Shown here: positions 10,125 through 21,575 of the stretch, piece by piece
How positions within the stretch are numbered: the stretch's first letter is position 1
Layout: every line of letters begins with the position of its first letter
NCBI RefSeq assembly: GCF_030272615.1
Contig: NC_081412.1
Location: 140,412,747 to 140,476,746, forward strand
Source of the DNA: Cryptomeria japonica
Lineage: Eukaryota > Streptophyta > Pinopsida > Cupressales > Cupressaceae
Direction of reading: 5' to 3'
Length of the DNA stretch: 64,000 nucleotides
Translations under genes and position numbers: made by a program
The notes under the pieces: model-generated
Told to the model about the DNA's origin: nothing
The model's database searches: none
The model's input: the letters and a program-made list of their open reading frames with translations, nothing else

Positions 10125-12053
10125 AGATTAATGATTGGATCCCTTAGTCATGAAATCCTTGGTCAGTGATGCTTATATGATTATAAAGTATGCAAAAATT
10201 TGTGATCAAGGAAATAGACTATAGTCTTCAAACTTTGGAAAAATTATTGAAATTTGCATGAAATTTTGCTTTAAATTCAACTAGAAATTGAACCAACAAC
10301 GATTGTGTATGACCAAAATTTGATAGAGCTATTGTTGTAGATGAATATTGTTGATGGAAAGATACTTCTCTATGTTGTTTTGAATGATGTAATTATGTTG
10401 TAAATGAACAAAGACTCACAAATTTGATGAAACCCTTTAAAATTCTACAACATATGTGAGGTTGCAAGCAACATTTATGCCTATGGCATTGATATAAAGC
10501 CTTTGACAACTTTGTAAAAGCAATTAATGAAACTCTAGGCATCCAAGAAGCAAATTGTTGAGGAATGGATCTTCAAACCTTGCAAAATTAACTAAAATAT
10601 TAACACATTGTGTGAAAGGATATTTGTTGAAAACCCAAGGTGTCAAGCCTTAGAGGACTAGCTAATAACTATTGTGGTGTGAATTTTATGATAGCAAACA
10701 CCTGACACGTTGAAGACATTTGCAATTTGTATGATTGGAACTATAATGTCCACCTTTGCTACCTCTCACCTTGTCTTGGTGATGTAAGACCCCAAGAGCT
10801 TGTGTTTCATTTATTACTCGATTGAGCTTTGTTAATGATATTGTACTTACTAATGATGTTTTGTTTTGTATTGGTAATAATATAAATTCATGTGTGAATT
10901 TATATATTTGAGCTTTGTAGTGTTTTAGCTTCAGTTTTTTCTAATTTATGGGATTATGTTAAAATGATTTAGTTTATCATTGTGATGATTAGTATGCTTC
11001 TTTATATCTAAATCATGGTATTTTAAGACATAGATGTTGATATTGTTTGTTGGATATTATTGTATTGGTTGCTATATACTGTGATTTGACTATCTTGGTT
11101 GTGCATATATGCTTGACGTTTTCATTAAGTGTGTTAACATAGTTTACCCCAATAGTGATAAATTGAATAGAATTGATTTGGGTAAAAATGTTTTGCTTTT
11201 ATTTATCTCCCTCGAACTTGAATTATGAGATAACACTTGTGGTCTTGTGAGTTTAAATCCAATTTCATCAATTTTGAATTCTTAAGTCATGTAGAAATTC
11301 ATATGATGTGCTTGTATAGGCCGTTCAACTCCTATGCTTAATCACATTTAATCATATTTGTAATGCTTGTGAGTGCTTGCAAATTGTTGTGTGGGAAAAC
11401 GAAAAATACTACTAATTAGAAAATTGAATTATTATTGTGTAATATAATGTCTTCCTATATTTGTCTTCATTGAAATAATTATATTACGAAAAAAAGTGCA
11501 TTAGGACATTGGTAATTTCTATTTGATGATTTTAGTCGTTCTATTTATGAGGAAATATTGCATAAAGTTCACTTTGGAAATTGAAAGGATTTTATTTGTA
11601 AAGAAAAATAATTGGGAATAAAGTGAAAAAGAAATGCAAACGTGATTTCGAGTTCAAAAATGTCTTGAATCATGTGGCTGAGTGCCATCTTTAAAAAAAG
11701 TTGTGAAATTTGTTTATATGGAAAAAGAGTTGAAAAATAAATATTTAAATTCCAAAGCAATTTGTAATTTGTATTTTGTGGGAATAAAATTTTATTATGG
11801 AAATGGAATGGCAAATCATTTGGGCTTATATTTGCTATTTTGAATCTTGTTTTCCATGCCATGTAGTTTGGGTATGTGTAACTATGTGCTTATGTTTTGA
11901 AATGTTATCTCTTAGTATGTGCTTGATTGGTGTTGTTTTTCCAATCTCGTATGTGGATGCATCCTTGTGTGACATGTTGATATCCTATGCACATGCATTG
12001 ATGATGTTAGTAAAATCCTCATGTGTACTCATTTGGTACTTCGTGTATGCATC
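10125..12053. other. AT-rich filler, nothing recognised
   Basis: No long frame or element boundary. The composition resembles an old LTR or untranslated region, but I cannot support an assignment. Confidence 0.5.
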
Positions 12054-12370
12054 GATCGGCAATTGTGAATTCCTAATATATGCATTGCTTTGAAGAATTT
12101 ATGTATCAATGTGTTTGGCATGTGTATACAATGTTTGGTGATTGGGAATAACTTATATAAGCCTTGCTTGGAAAACTCTATGTATTGATGTGATTGGCAT
12201 TTGTATAAATTGTTTGGTGATTATAGATCACTTATGGATGCCTTTCTTGGAAATCTTTATGCATTGATGTAATTGGCATATGCATACATTGTTTAGTGAT
12301 TGTTGATTAATTATCTATGCTTTCTTGGAGAACTTTGTGCTAAATGTGGTTGGTATGTGTTCAACCACCT
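12054..12370 (+). repeat. Decayed 79-bp tandem array, about four copies
   Basis: GTTTGGTGATT starts at 12133 and 12212, and its variant GTTTAGTGATT at 12291, exactly 79 bp apart. Between them CTTGGAAAACT/CTTGGAAATCT, ATTGATGTxATTGGCAT and TATACAxTG recur. Half-recognisable units flank both sides. Confidence 0.85.
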
Positions 12371-13079
12371 TTTTGACTACCCATTAGTTGCCTTCTAGTT
12401 CAAAGATGTGGGCCTAAGGGTTCCACATTATTGCGTGGTGTTAAATTATGGTTACTGACTTGTAGATCTCTTAGAGATGCTCAAGAGAGTGTACACAAGG
12501 AATTTCAACCTCTAGTTGTGTAGCGTTTCATGTTTAGGAAATTTAATGAAATATATAATTTGGGATGGTGCAGTCTTCATTTGGAAGTTGTAATTTTTGT
12601 TTTGAAACTCGTATAAGTTGGAAAATAATTTGCCCACATAAGTGGTGAGGTATTTTTTTACTTATGTTTGGCATGTTTTGATGTTGGGGTTGAATGTGTA
12701 CGACATTTTGTATAATTTTGTCACGTTTATCTAGGTGGTAGAAACATGATTAGAGCGTATAATTTATATCCCTTGTGGAAATGAACATGTAATTAACTTA
12801 GTTGTGATTCATTTTTTTTGGTTATGAATGTATGTTGTAATTCAAGGTTCAAATGTTGTTGTTATAAGTAATTGTTTTCTTTCCATTACTTTTCACTCTC
12901 TTAGCATGTGTAGGCCCATGTAGGTATATGAGATTTGACTTGTGTTTGTTTAGTTTTTGTGTTCTTGGGGATTTCTCATTTGGCCAATGAATAGCCTACA
13001 CGTGATTAAGTGTTGGCCTAGGCTATTTTGGTACATCATGTAAACCAAAAAGTTATGTCCTTTCATTTTCTCTTTTGGA
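12371..13079. other. Filler, nothing recognised
   Basis: No gene. T-rich sequence of unknown origin. Confidence 0.5.
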
Positions 13080-13790
13080 CTTGTATTTTAGCAAGGGTAA
13101 AATTGTTCATGAACCTTGAAGTTCCATGGGTAGTAGTTAGAATCCAAAATTGTGGAAGTAGTTTTCATATGTGCAAGTTTGCAAACTTGCCTTAGAAGTC
13201 CTAGTTTGACAAGTCCAAAGTTGTACGTTTGTGAGATCAATAGTAGTTGGATAAACTTTTTCTATAACTCTAAAGTCCCACAAATATAGGCTTGCAAGGA
13301 TTAGAGGTATGTAGGAAGTTTTCTAGTGTGCATACTTGCATCAAAACTTTGAAGTTCCAAGTTTGAAGGGTGCAAGATTTAGAGGCAGCCTTGTAGTTTA
13401 TAGCAATCGTAAGATGAAACTTAGGAGACAATTTGCAAATGTGAAAAGTTGCATTAGAACTTCAATTAGAGATTGGGGGTTGGCATGCAATTTCATGAGT
13501 TGCTTTGCATGAGTCCTAATGTTCCACAAGTGTTAGGTTTTAGAAATTATAAATTTGCATACAAGCTCCAAAGTTTCTTATGGATCTTGTTTGTGGGGAT
13601 TGGAGGTTCATATGTAGTTTGCAAGGGTTGTATTCTTGCATGGGAACTTTGATCATTCACTAGTTTTGAAGTTGTGGGGATCCAAGGTCTACATGCAATT
13701 TGTGGGAGCTACAAATTTATGTGGGAGCTCCAAAGTTTTATAATGGTTGCAAAATTGCTTGGAAGCTTTGCATTTCTATGAGGACTTGTG
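13080..13790 (+). repeat. Highly decayed tandem array, unit near 100 bp
   Basis: A theme of the form TTGCAT..AACTTTGAAGTTCCA..AAGTTTG followed by GGATT.GAGGT..TATGTAGTTT and a GTGCA/TTGCA step recurs six or seven times with changing spacing. The units align only loosely, so I see the repetition but cannot fix the unit length. Confidence 0.5.
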
Positions 13791-14286
13791 TTTCGAGTTT
13801 GTTATGTTGACTTTGCATCATGTTTTTGTAAGTCTTTTTCTTTTGTCAACTTTCTTGGTGTATTGGTGGTTGTTTGGCTTGTATGCCATTACATTGCATC
13901 ACAATACCTTGTGTGTGTAGATTAAAATTGCATGTTTTTTTTGTTGTCTATTAGTGTCTTAAGTTTGGGGCATGATGTAAACCTTACAAGCGTTTGAACT
14001 AATTTCTATTTTTGCAATTTGGATGAAAAAATGTTGAAGAAGACTAATTTAAACCCTACCAAATTGTCTCAAATTATGGAGATGTATGTCACAACAAACT
14101 CAATGTACCTTGAATATATTTACCAATTATTGCGAATCATCTTTGAGGATTAGAAATTGACATTTAAACCCTAGGTTCAAGGACTCTTGCATTATTGTTT
14201 TCCTGTTGAAATGACTATGTGGCAAACTAGAAGTTGATGATTGAAAATTTGCATCTAATCTAGAAAATGAGCACCAAGGGGTGCTT
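13791..14286. other. Filler; one PPT-like string
   Basis: No gene. AAGTTTGGGGCATGATGTAA near 13960 resembles the purine tract before a gypsy 3' LTR, but no LTR pair was found. Confidence 0.4.
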
Positions 14287-14680
14287 GCCACTTGAGAATG
14301 GGTTATAATTAACAAAGTACATACTTGAGATACACTTGCCACTTTTAACTTAATTACTTTAAGGAGGCATACTTTTGGAGGTGGCAAGCCAATGCCAAGT
14401 AGATGTCTCAAGCAATCATGCCACTTGAAATTAGGTTATGGCTAGAAAAAACCTATTTTGGTAGATTTTACCACTTCTACTCAATCAAATTAATGCAACA
14501 CACTTTTGGAGGTGGCTTGCCAAACAAATGCATGTGCCTAAAGGTTTATGACCACTTAGTTTTTGATTCTTGAAAAGCATGTGTTTTTGGACACTTTGCC
14601 ACTTTTCCTTGCTTTAGTCAATTTTAACAAATTTGGAAAAAATGACTTGCTTGAGTCATCTCTAGAACTTTTAATAGTTA
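14287..14680 (+). repeat. Decayed 132-bp tandem array, three units
   Basis: GCCACTTGA starts at 14287 and 14420, and a variant (ACCACTTAG) at 14551. TTTTGGAGGTGGC with GCCAA follows in the first two units, and CCACTTTTxxCTT recurs. Offsets are 131-133 bp. Confidence 0.7.
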
Positions 14681-14800
14681 GTCAGTTTGGCAAATTTGGA
14701 AAAAGTGATTTGTTTGAGTTGTCTTAGTCAATTTCAGTACTTAGTAATTTCATCAAATTTGGCAAAACAAATAGTTCTCTTGAGTCATCCTCACCACTTT
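14625..14800 (+). repeat. Short tandem array, 62-bp unit, three copies
   Basis: CAAATTTGGAAAAA starts near 14630 and 14691, and CAAATTTGGCAAAA near 14754. Each is followed by TTGAGTCATC or TTGAGTTGTC. It overlaps the end of the 132-bp array. Confidence 0.65.
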
Positions 14801-15808
14801 GCCATGGCCTAGACAAATTTTGACTTTCTTGCATCCCAACTTTGATATATGCCTTATTTGATGCATTAGAAAGTACCTTTTGTTGGCTATGTAATGACAG
14901 TACAAGCGATGCCTACAAAGCATTGACATCCTTGAAAATGGGAGACATTGATTCCATAACAACTATTTAGGAAACAAATAACTTAATTAGATTGAAAATT
15001 GACGTAAAAAATATTTTGAAATGGGTACAACACCTGTCTAGATATCACAACTTCCAACCTACATCTTAGTCGTTAGCAACGACTCTTGAAATTATGAAAA
15101 CTATTTTTTTTTTACATTCAATTAGTGCCATTCATACAAACTTATTAGTGGAAGTATATTACACTTTCATTTGAAAATTTAGGATAATGTGGTGGTACAT
15201 GTAGAAGTGTTAGTGTACTAAATTTCCTAGAATGAGTTTTCATAATGAAATCCCAGTCTATTGTTAATAAGAACACACAAAAAACAATAGAACCAATTAC
15301 AACCAATCTTACTGAACTTTAGGAAGTGTAGTAACACTACAAATGCCTTCAATTTTTTATCAAGCCATAATACAAGGATTAGCTCTATGATACAAATGGC
15401 ACACCCAATTTGTCAATTACAACTTGACATAGAGAACTAGACTCATAACCACTACATCAATAAATAAATTGTGTTAAATAAAATTTCACCAAATACAATT
15501 CACTAAAGGTATCAAACCAAGTACAAACTAACTATAAATCATTAACCTTTAGAAACAAATACATATATATGAGAGCCAAAAGTGTCCTAATCACACAATA
15601 TATAATTGTCAATGTGTGTTTAAATAAAATGATGTAAATTCTCTTATGATGGTTGAGAAAAATAGAAACATAACTCTTATCACTAGCTTTCCACATTAGT
15701 GATAAGAGAAAATTATATAATATTAACAATGCTAGAGTAATTAGTACTCTAGGGCTTAAGCTTACTTAGGTCATGTTACTTTTGATGTCTCGAGTCATGT
15801 GATGAGGA
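14801..15808. other. AT-rich filler before Copia G
   Basis: No gene or element signature. It ends GAGGA, which would be the left target duplication of Copia G if its partner outside the window matches. Confidence 0.45.
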
Positions 15809-16201
15809 TGTTGGCATTGCATGAAGATTGGAAGTATTGTCATTGATGTCAATAGCAACCGGTAATAAAGTAGTATAGCAACCAATAGTAAATGCAACCG
15901 GTAATGAAGCAGTGAAGATCAACCGGTAACCCTAACCAGTTGAGAAGCAAAACCCTAACCAATGAAGCTTGGAGATCAGTTGTGATGGTTTATGATCAGA
16001 TGTTGATCAGTGATGAAGATGCCACACAAGCATGTTGCACGTGATGAGTTTCTAGACGGTTTTGGCGCGTAAAGATAACCGTTTATCTTGGGAATGATCA
16101 AATGCATAGTATGAAGTGACAAACACGTGATGAGTTACAAAATTCAAAGTGTGGTGATCCAGGAGCGATTATAGATGCCTAGAAGAATGTGAAGTTGATT
16201 G
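15809..16201 (+). mobile_element. Copia G, first part of 5' LTR
   Basis: It starts TGTTGGCATTGC, the LTR start shared in form by Copia E and F (TGTTGGC/TGTTGGA), and contains ACCGGTAA motifs. It breaks at 16201 where Copia A is inserted and resumes at 35020. The joined LTR is roughly 1370 bp. Confidence 0.75.
16197..16201 (+). repeat. Target site duplication GATTG (Copia A, left)
   Basis: GATTG lies directly before the TG start of the Copia A LTR and is repeated at 35015-35019 directly after its CA end. Confidence 0.8.
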
Positions 16202-16652
16202 TGCTGGGGTAAATAATTATTCATCTTGGATATTATTACACTTACTTAAGTTTACTTAGGAAATGCATTTCATAGTAGTTTGGGTATGAGACACTTGGGT
16301 GTTTGTGCCACATTGGGATAGTGTGTGTAGGAGAAATTCCACCTTTTATGGTGTTGATCTTGTTGTTACACTCCACATTCAATGGGTGATCCACCTCATG
16401 TGGACTATTATATTATTTCTCCTACCTACCCACACCTATTTCCTACCTACCCTTGTTTCTTATTGAGCCACATGTCATGTTTGTGTGCTCACATATCCCT
16501 AGCCTTGCCTATATAAGCAGGCTCATCTACATTGTATGTGATTGGATATTATTGATCATTTTTTATTGATGAGAATATAGCTTATTCTTGTCCTATATTG
16601 TGTCTCTATTTTGTACATTTCATTGAGTTCTTGATTTTGGCAAAATCTCACA
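16202..16652 (+). repeat. Copia A 5' LTR (451 bp)
   Basis: TGCTGGGG to CTCACA, followed at once by the primer-binding site. It contains a TATA box and the string TCTCCTACCTACCC. Copies of its 3' part lie at 32426-32534 and 34711-35014. Confidence 0.85.
16510..16517 (+). promoter_or_regulatory. TATA box of Copia A LTR
   Basis: TATATAAG, followed by CAGGCTC. The same string lies at 34872-34879 in the 3' LTR. It is the likely promoter of the element RNA. Confidence 0.65.
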
Positions 16653-16664
16653 TGGTATCAGAGC
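16653..16664 (+). other. Primer-binding site, initiator tRNA-Met type
   Basis: TGGTATCAGAGC directly after the LTR is the usual plant Copia site complementary to the 3' end of initiator tRNA-Met. Confidence 0.9.
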
Positions 16665-17459
16665 CATTGGGGCTTCATTGATTCATCTTGAAGAGGCATT
16701 ATTGCGACGTCAAGAGGCAGATCTGAGGAGCAACATCTTTTGGAGGCGTCCTAGACCAGATCCGACCCCGCCATTGCGTCCAGAAGGCCATTTCCATGAA
16801 TTTTGGTTATAAAGTCGGCCTATTTTGGTGAGAAATTTTTTTTCGCCAATTTTGCTATTATTGTATGAATTTTGAAATTTTTTTTCAAAAAAAAAAAAAT
16901 TAAAAAAAAATTTGGAAAAAAATTAAAAAAATCGCGTCTGTAAAGCATACAGAGGCGTCTGTGTCAGGAATTGAAAACTTTAACAGTCCAACAAACAAAG
17001 AAAATCAGTTTCGGAATACTTGAGCTTCCTAGGTTGTCTCTTCAGGTTTCATCTAGCATTCAACCTGTCCTAAGGTCTCATACAGTCCATCATTGCTTTA
17101 CATCTCATTTTACATTCATACTTGTCTAAAAACTTGAGTCAAAAAGGTCACTTGCTTGTCCTCACTATACTCTTTCAACACACTACATACAACTACACTT
17201 TGCTAAGTGGTCCCTCATCAAAGTTTCTTACCTTTGGGTCTCATTTGGTCTTACTTAGAGTCAAGGTCAGCTTACCTCATCAAGAGAAACGATCCTCTCT
17301 TTGGAAGTCACACCTACTCTACTACTTACATACTTGGTCTTACACTTTGGACATTGCAAGTACACCTCAAGATTCATTTACATTCCATACAACTCTTGGT
17401 CTTCCATACTCTTTTCACTTTTCATCTAGTCTCTCACATCTTGGTCAAACACCTAGTTC

Positions 17460-20400
17460 ATGGTTGAAACCCGCCTTCAAAAATCTAGGAGAATAGCTAA
17501 AGAAGCTCAAGAGTCCGCAAACATGAGTTCTTATGAGTATGACAATGATTTATTCTACAATCCTGAGCACACTACATTACCAGACATGAATGTTTATAGA
17601 AACAATCCAAATGTGGAAAGCGCAAATACTATAAACAACAATGCTACACACAATGACAATGTTGACAACTCTTCAATACTATCAGCAGACATAGAAGAAT
17701 CCATAATGAATCCTCATTTCAATAGATTGGTTGAAGAGATAATGAGGAGAGATCGTTGGTACTTTTTACACATGATGGCACAAAGTGGAGCTAAAATACC
17801 GCATGATTTTGACTTATCTCAACTTATGGAAAGTCGACCCTCACAACAAACTCAACCCAACATGGATCAAAGGAGACCAAATAGTGGAGGAAATAGAGGA
17901 CCGAATAATATGATGCCTGAGTCACCATCAGTTTTGCTTCAAAAACCAGCAATCCCACATACACAAGCTCAAACGTATGATACTTACACTCAAAGACCAT
18001 CATGGAGGCCTTATGCAGACAAATATGCACAATTACATGCTCAAGGTATGGATCAATCAAAACAAGTGGATACTCAAAGACATCCTCAAAATTTTGACAC
18101 AAGGAGACCTCATGTCAAAATTGGGGGCAACACAATGGAAAATGAAATGCCTATTGAGTATGGTATATATGCACAAAACAGATATGGGGTCCCTCAACAT
18201 GAAGTTATGCCAAGTGCTCCATATATGCCGCAACAATATAGACCTCCATATGGACATGTCTACGATCAGTATCATCCATACATGCAACAAGCTCCTCCTC
18301 AAATGGGTGTTTCAAACATGGGGTATGCTACAAGAAATCAATCTCCTCCCAAGAATAATTTGGAACAACAAATTAGAGATCTACAAAAGAAGATGGAGGA
18401 CATGAGTACATCAAAACCAACATACACTATGAGAGATATATGTCCTTATCCCTTAGATAAGAGCATTCCAATGCCCCCATTTCCTGCACACTTTGTGACG
18501 CTAAAATTTGACAAATATAGAGGGAGAGGAGACCCCAAGGCACACATAAGACGATTCTTCACAGCCTGCATTGAGGTAGCGGCAGAAGAAACATACTTGA
18601 TGAGGTTGTTTCCACAAAGCTTAGGCGATCAAGCTATGGAATGGTTTTCTCAATTACCTCCCGGTATTAAGTCATGGGGTGACTTGGCAGAGGCATTCAT
18701 TCAGCATTTCTCCTACAACATAGAAACAGATGTCTCAGTTACTACCTTGTGTAATACTAAACAAAAGGAAGGAGAATCTTTTGCAACATTTTTACAAAGA
18801 TGGAGAAACTTAGCTAGCAGATGCTCTTGCGAAATCCCGCAGAAACAAATGGTGGAAATGTTCACACAAAATGTTAACAAGGCTATTGGCTATGATCTCA
18901 GAAAAGCTTGTTTGTCTACATTCAAGGATGTTATTGAAAAAGGCCTAGCAACAGAAAAGGTCTTAATTGAACAAGGAGTTATCAAGATATTTAAAGAAAA
19001 CAAAGATGACTTTAAAGGAAAGGACAAACCAAAATTTTGGAACAAGAACAAGAATACAGTTAATGATGGCGTGGTTGATGCCAATATAGTGAGACCAAAG
19101 TTTATCTTTTCTGGATCAAGTTCTACAAACAATCAAGTATATACTCAAACAACTTCCAGATCACGAAGGAAGTACACCCCATTGGGAGAACCACTTGAAT
19201 CAGTCTTCAAAAAGCTTGTGGCAAACAAAGTGATCACAGTTCCAGATTTTCCTCCATATGAACCAAAGGTTAAGCCGAATTGGTGGAATGATGATGAGTA
19301 TTGTGAATTTCATAAGAGCAAGGGTCATAAGACAGGAAATTGCCATCGACTGAAGAACATTGTGCAAGATCTCATTGATAGAGGTGACATTGAGATTGAG
19401 GGACATTCATCTAATCAAGAACATGAGATGTTTAAGGAACCATTCCCAAAGCATGACAAGGGAAAAGGTAAAGCCACAGATGATCAAGCCAACTATACTA
19501 GAGCACCTTACAACTATGACTCAACTATCAACCACATCTCGATGGACAATCATATCTCTACTATTACTATCAAGAACAAAAATCCTGAGAATCCTCCTCA
19601 GAGACCCAGGATTGTTCTAAGAGGTGTGGGATCTTCGTCCGAGTCTACCTCTGAATGTCATGTTACAACCCGTCGAGGTAAGATTACTTTGCCAGGTGCT
19701 TCCACTAAAAATGCCGCTTCTTCATCAACCAAACCAGAGTATGACCTTGTAGAACAGTTAGGGAAGACACCCGCGCTCATCTCCATCCTTGAGCTATTAC
19801 GCATATCTCCCGCACATAAAGCTATTCTTGACAAAATCTTGAGAGACACCGCTGTTCCTACTGATCTGAACATGGACCAGTTTCAAGCCATGGTGGGATA
19901 CCTTTCCATTCCACACTCCCTTACATTCACAGAAGCCGATGACACCTCCGTAAGTCAGCCACATAATGCACCATTACACATTGAAGCCTTCATACACAAA
20001 CATCGAATAAAGCGAGTCCTGATAGATGGAGGAGCTGGTCTAAACATTTGTACATTGAGCACCATTAAACAATTGGGATATTCTGATAAAGCTGTGAATT
20101 CTACAAACAAAATCACCATCAAGGCATATGACGATGAAGAGCGTTCATCCAAGGGCACAGTCACCTTACCTCTCAGAGTTGGGCTAGTTACAAAGGATGT
20201 GGTTTGTCAAGTCCTAGACATCGATCTCACATACAACATACTCTTGGGACGCCCATGGATTCATGAAATGAGCACAGTCCCATCTACATATCATCGATGT
20301 ATCAAGTTTCCACACAATGGAGTTGAAGTGACCGTCAAAGCAGATCCAAATCCATTCATATATTGCAACAATCTACAACCTAGATCCGAAATAACAATTC

Positions 20401-21575
20401 TAGCTAATCGAGAAGCTATTCCTTCATCGACATATGTGGATCCTGAATCTTTAAAAGCTTCTACATCCAAACAAGCAGAGCTAAAAGAAAAGTTCAAGAT
20501 TAAAGACCTAGGATGTGGTGAGTATATATTTCATGTTGACCAACTCCCATTATCTCCTAAGGTATTCTGTCAACAAGAACAACCTACAAACAATTTTCAA
20601 TGCCAAGGAATTGGGTGTGAACCACCTAGTGTTGTGGCTACTAAGTCTGAATGCAAATCTCCTCTAGTGGTGCAAGCATCTCTTGATATCAATAGTCCTA
20701 AGAATGGTTCCAACAAAGAATCTATTGAGCGTATCGCCAACCCTCTTGAGGACTCACATAGCTTTACCATATCATCCACTCATTCCATTTCCACTCCACT
20801 TCCAGACTTGGATCAACAAGAATTACAAAAGCCCTTACTCATTGGGGATCAAAAATCAAGCTTTGAAAAGAAAAATCTAAAAGTCAAAAATAAAGAAAAT
20901 TCCTTCAGTCCAAATCAAAACCAAAAGCTATTGGACTCAGCAAAAATCAAGGTCAAGGATAAAAATCCAATGAAAGAAAAAGAGCAAGAGTTGATCTCCC
21001 CTAATATCAAAATAACTGGGGGCAAAAGCTCTACAATTTTAAGTCAAAAAGCATACTTGTTGATCCTAAGTCTCCATCATGCTATCCTACTTTCACTTCT
21101 TTTCACAATCATAAGCCTTCATAACTCTTCCACTTGTTCCACACATCCATCCCCTTCTAGCGATACATCATGGACCTTTAATGGAGCTTCCTTGAAGGAC
21201 TTTGTTATCAGGGATGCCCAAACTTCTTCAGGTGACATGCATACGGGCCTGTGTAGTCCACATGCTAGTAATTCTATCTCAGTTCCTTCATCAAGGAAGA
21301 CAGTCACTCAAGCTACACATCATTCAATCAAGGAACAATGCAGCTACAATCACAAGGTCAAGCCTCGCACATTTGAGGTAGGTGACTTAGTCCTTAGAGA
21401 GAACCCCAAGAATCAGCAAGACAGAGATAAGAAGGGCAAGTTTGAACCAAACTGGCTTGGTCCTTACATCATCACAGCGGTATATGGATCTGGGGCATAT
21501 CAGCTCTCTACTACAGAAGGTGAACCTTTGGAGGATCCTATCAACAGCATGCACCTTCGCAGGTTCTACACATAG
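17460..21575 (+). CDS. Gypsy H polyprotein: gag, protease, integrase tail; no RT
   Basis: A 1371-codon uninterrupted frame. Order: a Gln/Pro/Met-rich N-terminus; retrotransposon gag domain (about 328-510; ETYLMRLFPQSLGDQAMEWF); zinc knuckle YCEFHKSKGHKTGNCHRLK at 615, of type C-x2-H-x4-H-x4-C; aspartic protease with VLIDGGAGLNI (Asp856; family form DTGA/DSGA) and the later YNILLGRPWI flap-region motif; a linker with one hydrophobic segment (about 1199-1222); then VGDLVLRENPKNQQDR and PINSMHLRRFYT (1304-1371), normally the C-terminus of gypsy integrase. RT, RNase H and the integrase core are missing without breaking the frame. It would need enzymes from a full relative. The second copy (25350-29398) shares the layout, so the fusion predates the duplication. 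Confidence 0.9.
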   Translation: MVETRLQKSRRIAKEAQESANMSSYEYDNDLFYNPEHTTLPDMNVYRNNPNVESANTINNNATHNDNVDNSSILSADIEESIMNPHFNRLVEEIMRRDRWYFLHMMAQSGAKIPHDFDLSQLMESRPSQQTQPNMDQRRPNSGGNRGPNNMMPESPSVLLQKPAIPHTQAQTYDTYTQRPSWRPYADKYAQLHAQGMDQSKQVDTQRHPQNFDTRRPHVKIGGNTMENEMPIEYGIYAQNRYGVPQHEVMPSAPYMPQQYRPPYGHVYDQYHPYMQQAPPQMGVSNMGYATRNQSPPKNNLEQQIRDLQKKMEDMSTSKPTYTMRDICPYPLDKSIPMPPFPAHFVTLKFDKYRGRGDPKAHIRRFFTACIEVAAEETYLMRLFPQSLGDQAMEWFSQLPPGIKSWGDLAEAFIQHFSYNIETDVSVTTLCNTKQKEGESFATFLQRWRNLASRCSCEIPQKQMVEMFTQNVNKAIGYDLRKACLSTFKDVIEKGLATEKVLIEQGVIKIFKENKDDFKGKDKPKFWNKNKNTVNDGVVDANIVRPKFIFSGSSSTNNQVYTQTTSRSRRKYTPLGEPLESVFKKLVANKVITVPDFPPYEPKVKPNWWNDDEYCEFHKSKGHKTGNCHRLKNIVQDLIDRGDIEIEGHSSNQEHEMFKEPFPKHDKGKGKATDDQANYTRAPYNYDSTINHISMDNHISTITIKNKNPENPPQRPRIVLRGVGSSSESTSECHVTTRRGKITLPGASTKNAASSSTKPEYDLVEQLGKTPALISILELLRISPAHKAILDKILRDTAVPTDLNMDQFQAMVGYLSIPHSLTFTEADDTSVSQPHNAPLHIEAFIHKHRIKRVLIDGGAGLNICTLSTIKQLGYSDKAVNSTNKITIKAYDDEERSSKGTVTLPLRVGLVTKDVVCQVLDIDLTYNILLGRPWIHEMSTVPSTYHRCIKFPHNGVEVTVKADPNPFIYCNNLQPRSEITILANREAIPSSTYVDPESLKASTSKQAELKEKFKIKDLGCGEYIFHVDQLPLSPKVFCQQEQPTNNFQCQGIGCEPPSVVATKSECKSPLVVQASLDINSPKNGSNKESIERIANPLEDSHSFTISSTHSISTPLPDLDQQELQKPLLIGDQKSSFEKKNLKVKNKENSFSPNQNQKLLDSAKIKVKDKNPMKEKEQELISPNIKITGGKSSTILSQKAYLLILSLHHAILLSLLFTIISLHNSSTCSTHPSPSSDTSWTFNGASLKDFVIRDAQTSSGDMHTGLCSPHASNSISVPSSRKTVTQATHHSIKEQCSYNHKVKPRTFEVGDLVLRENPKNQQDRDKKGKFEPNWLGPYIITAVYGSGAYQLSTTEGEPLEDPINSMHLRRFYT

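Noticed and set aside
9403-15729. Several 60-98-codon frames in the AT-rich stretch
   Set aside because: They are Phe/Leu/Ile/Lys-rich chance frames with no domain, and some run through tandem arrays.
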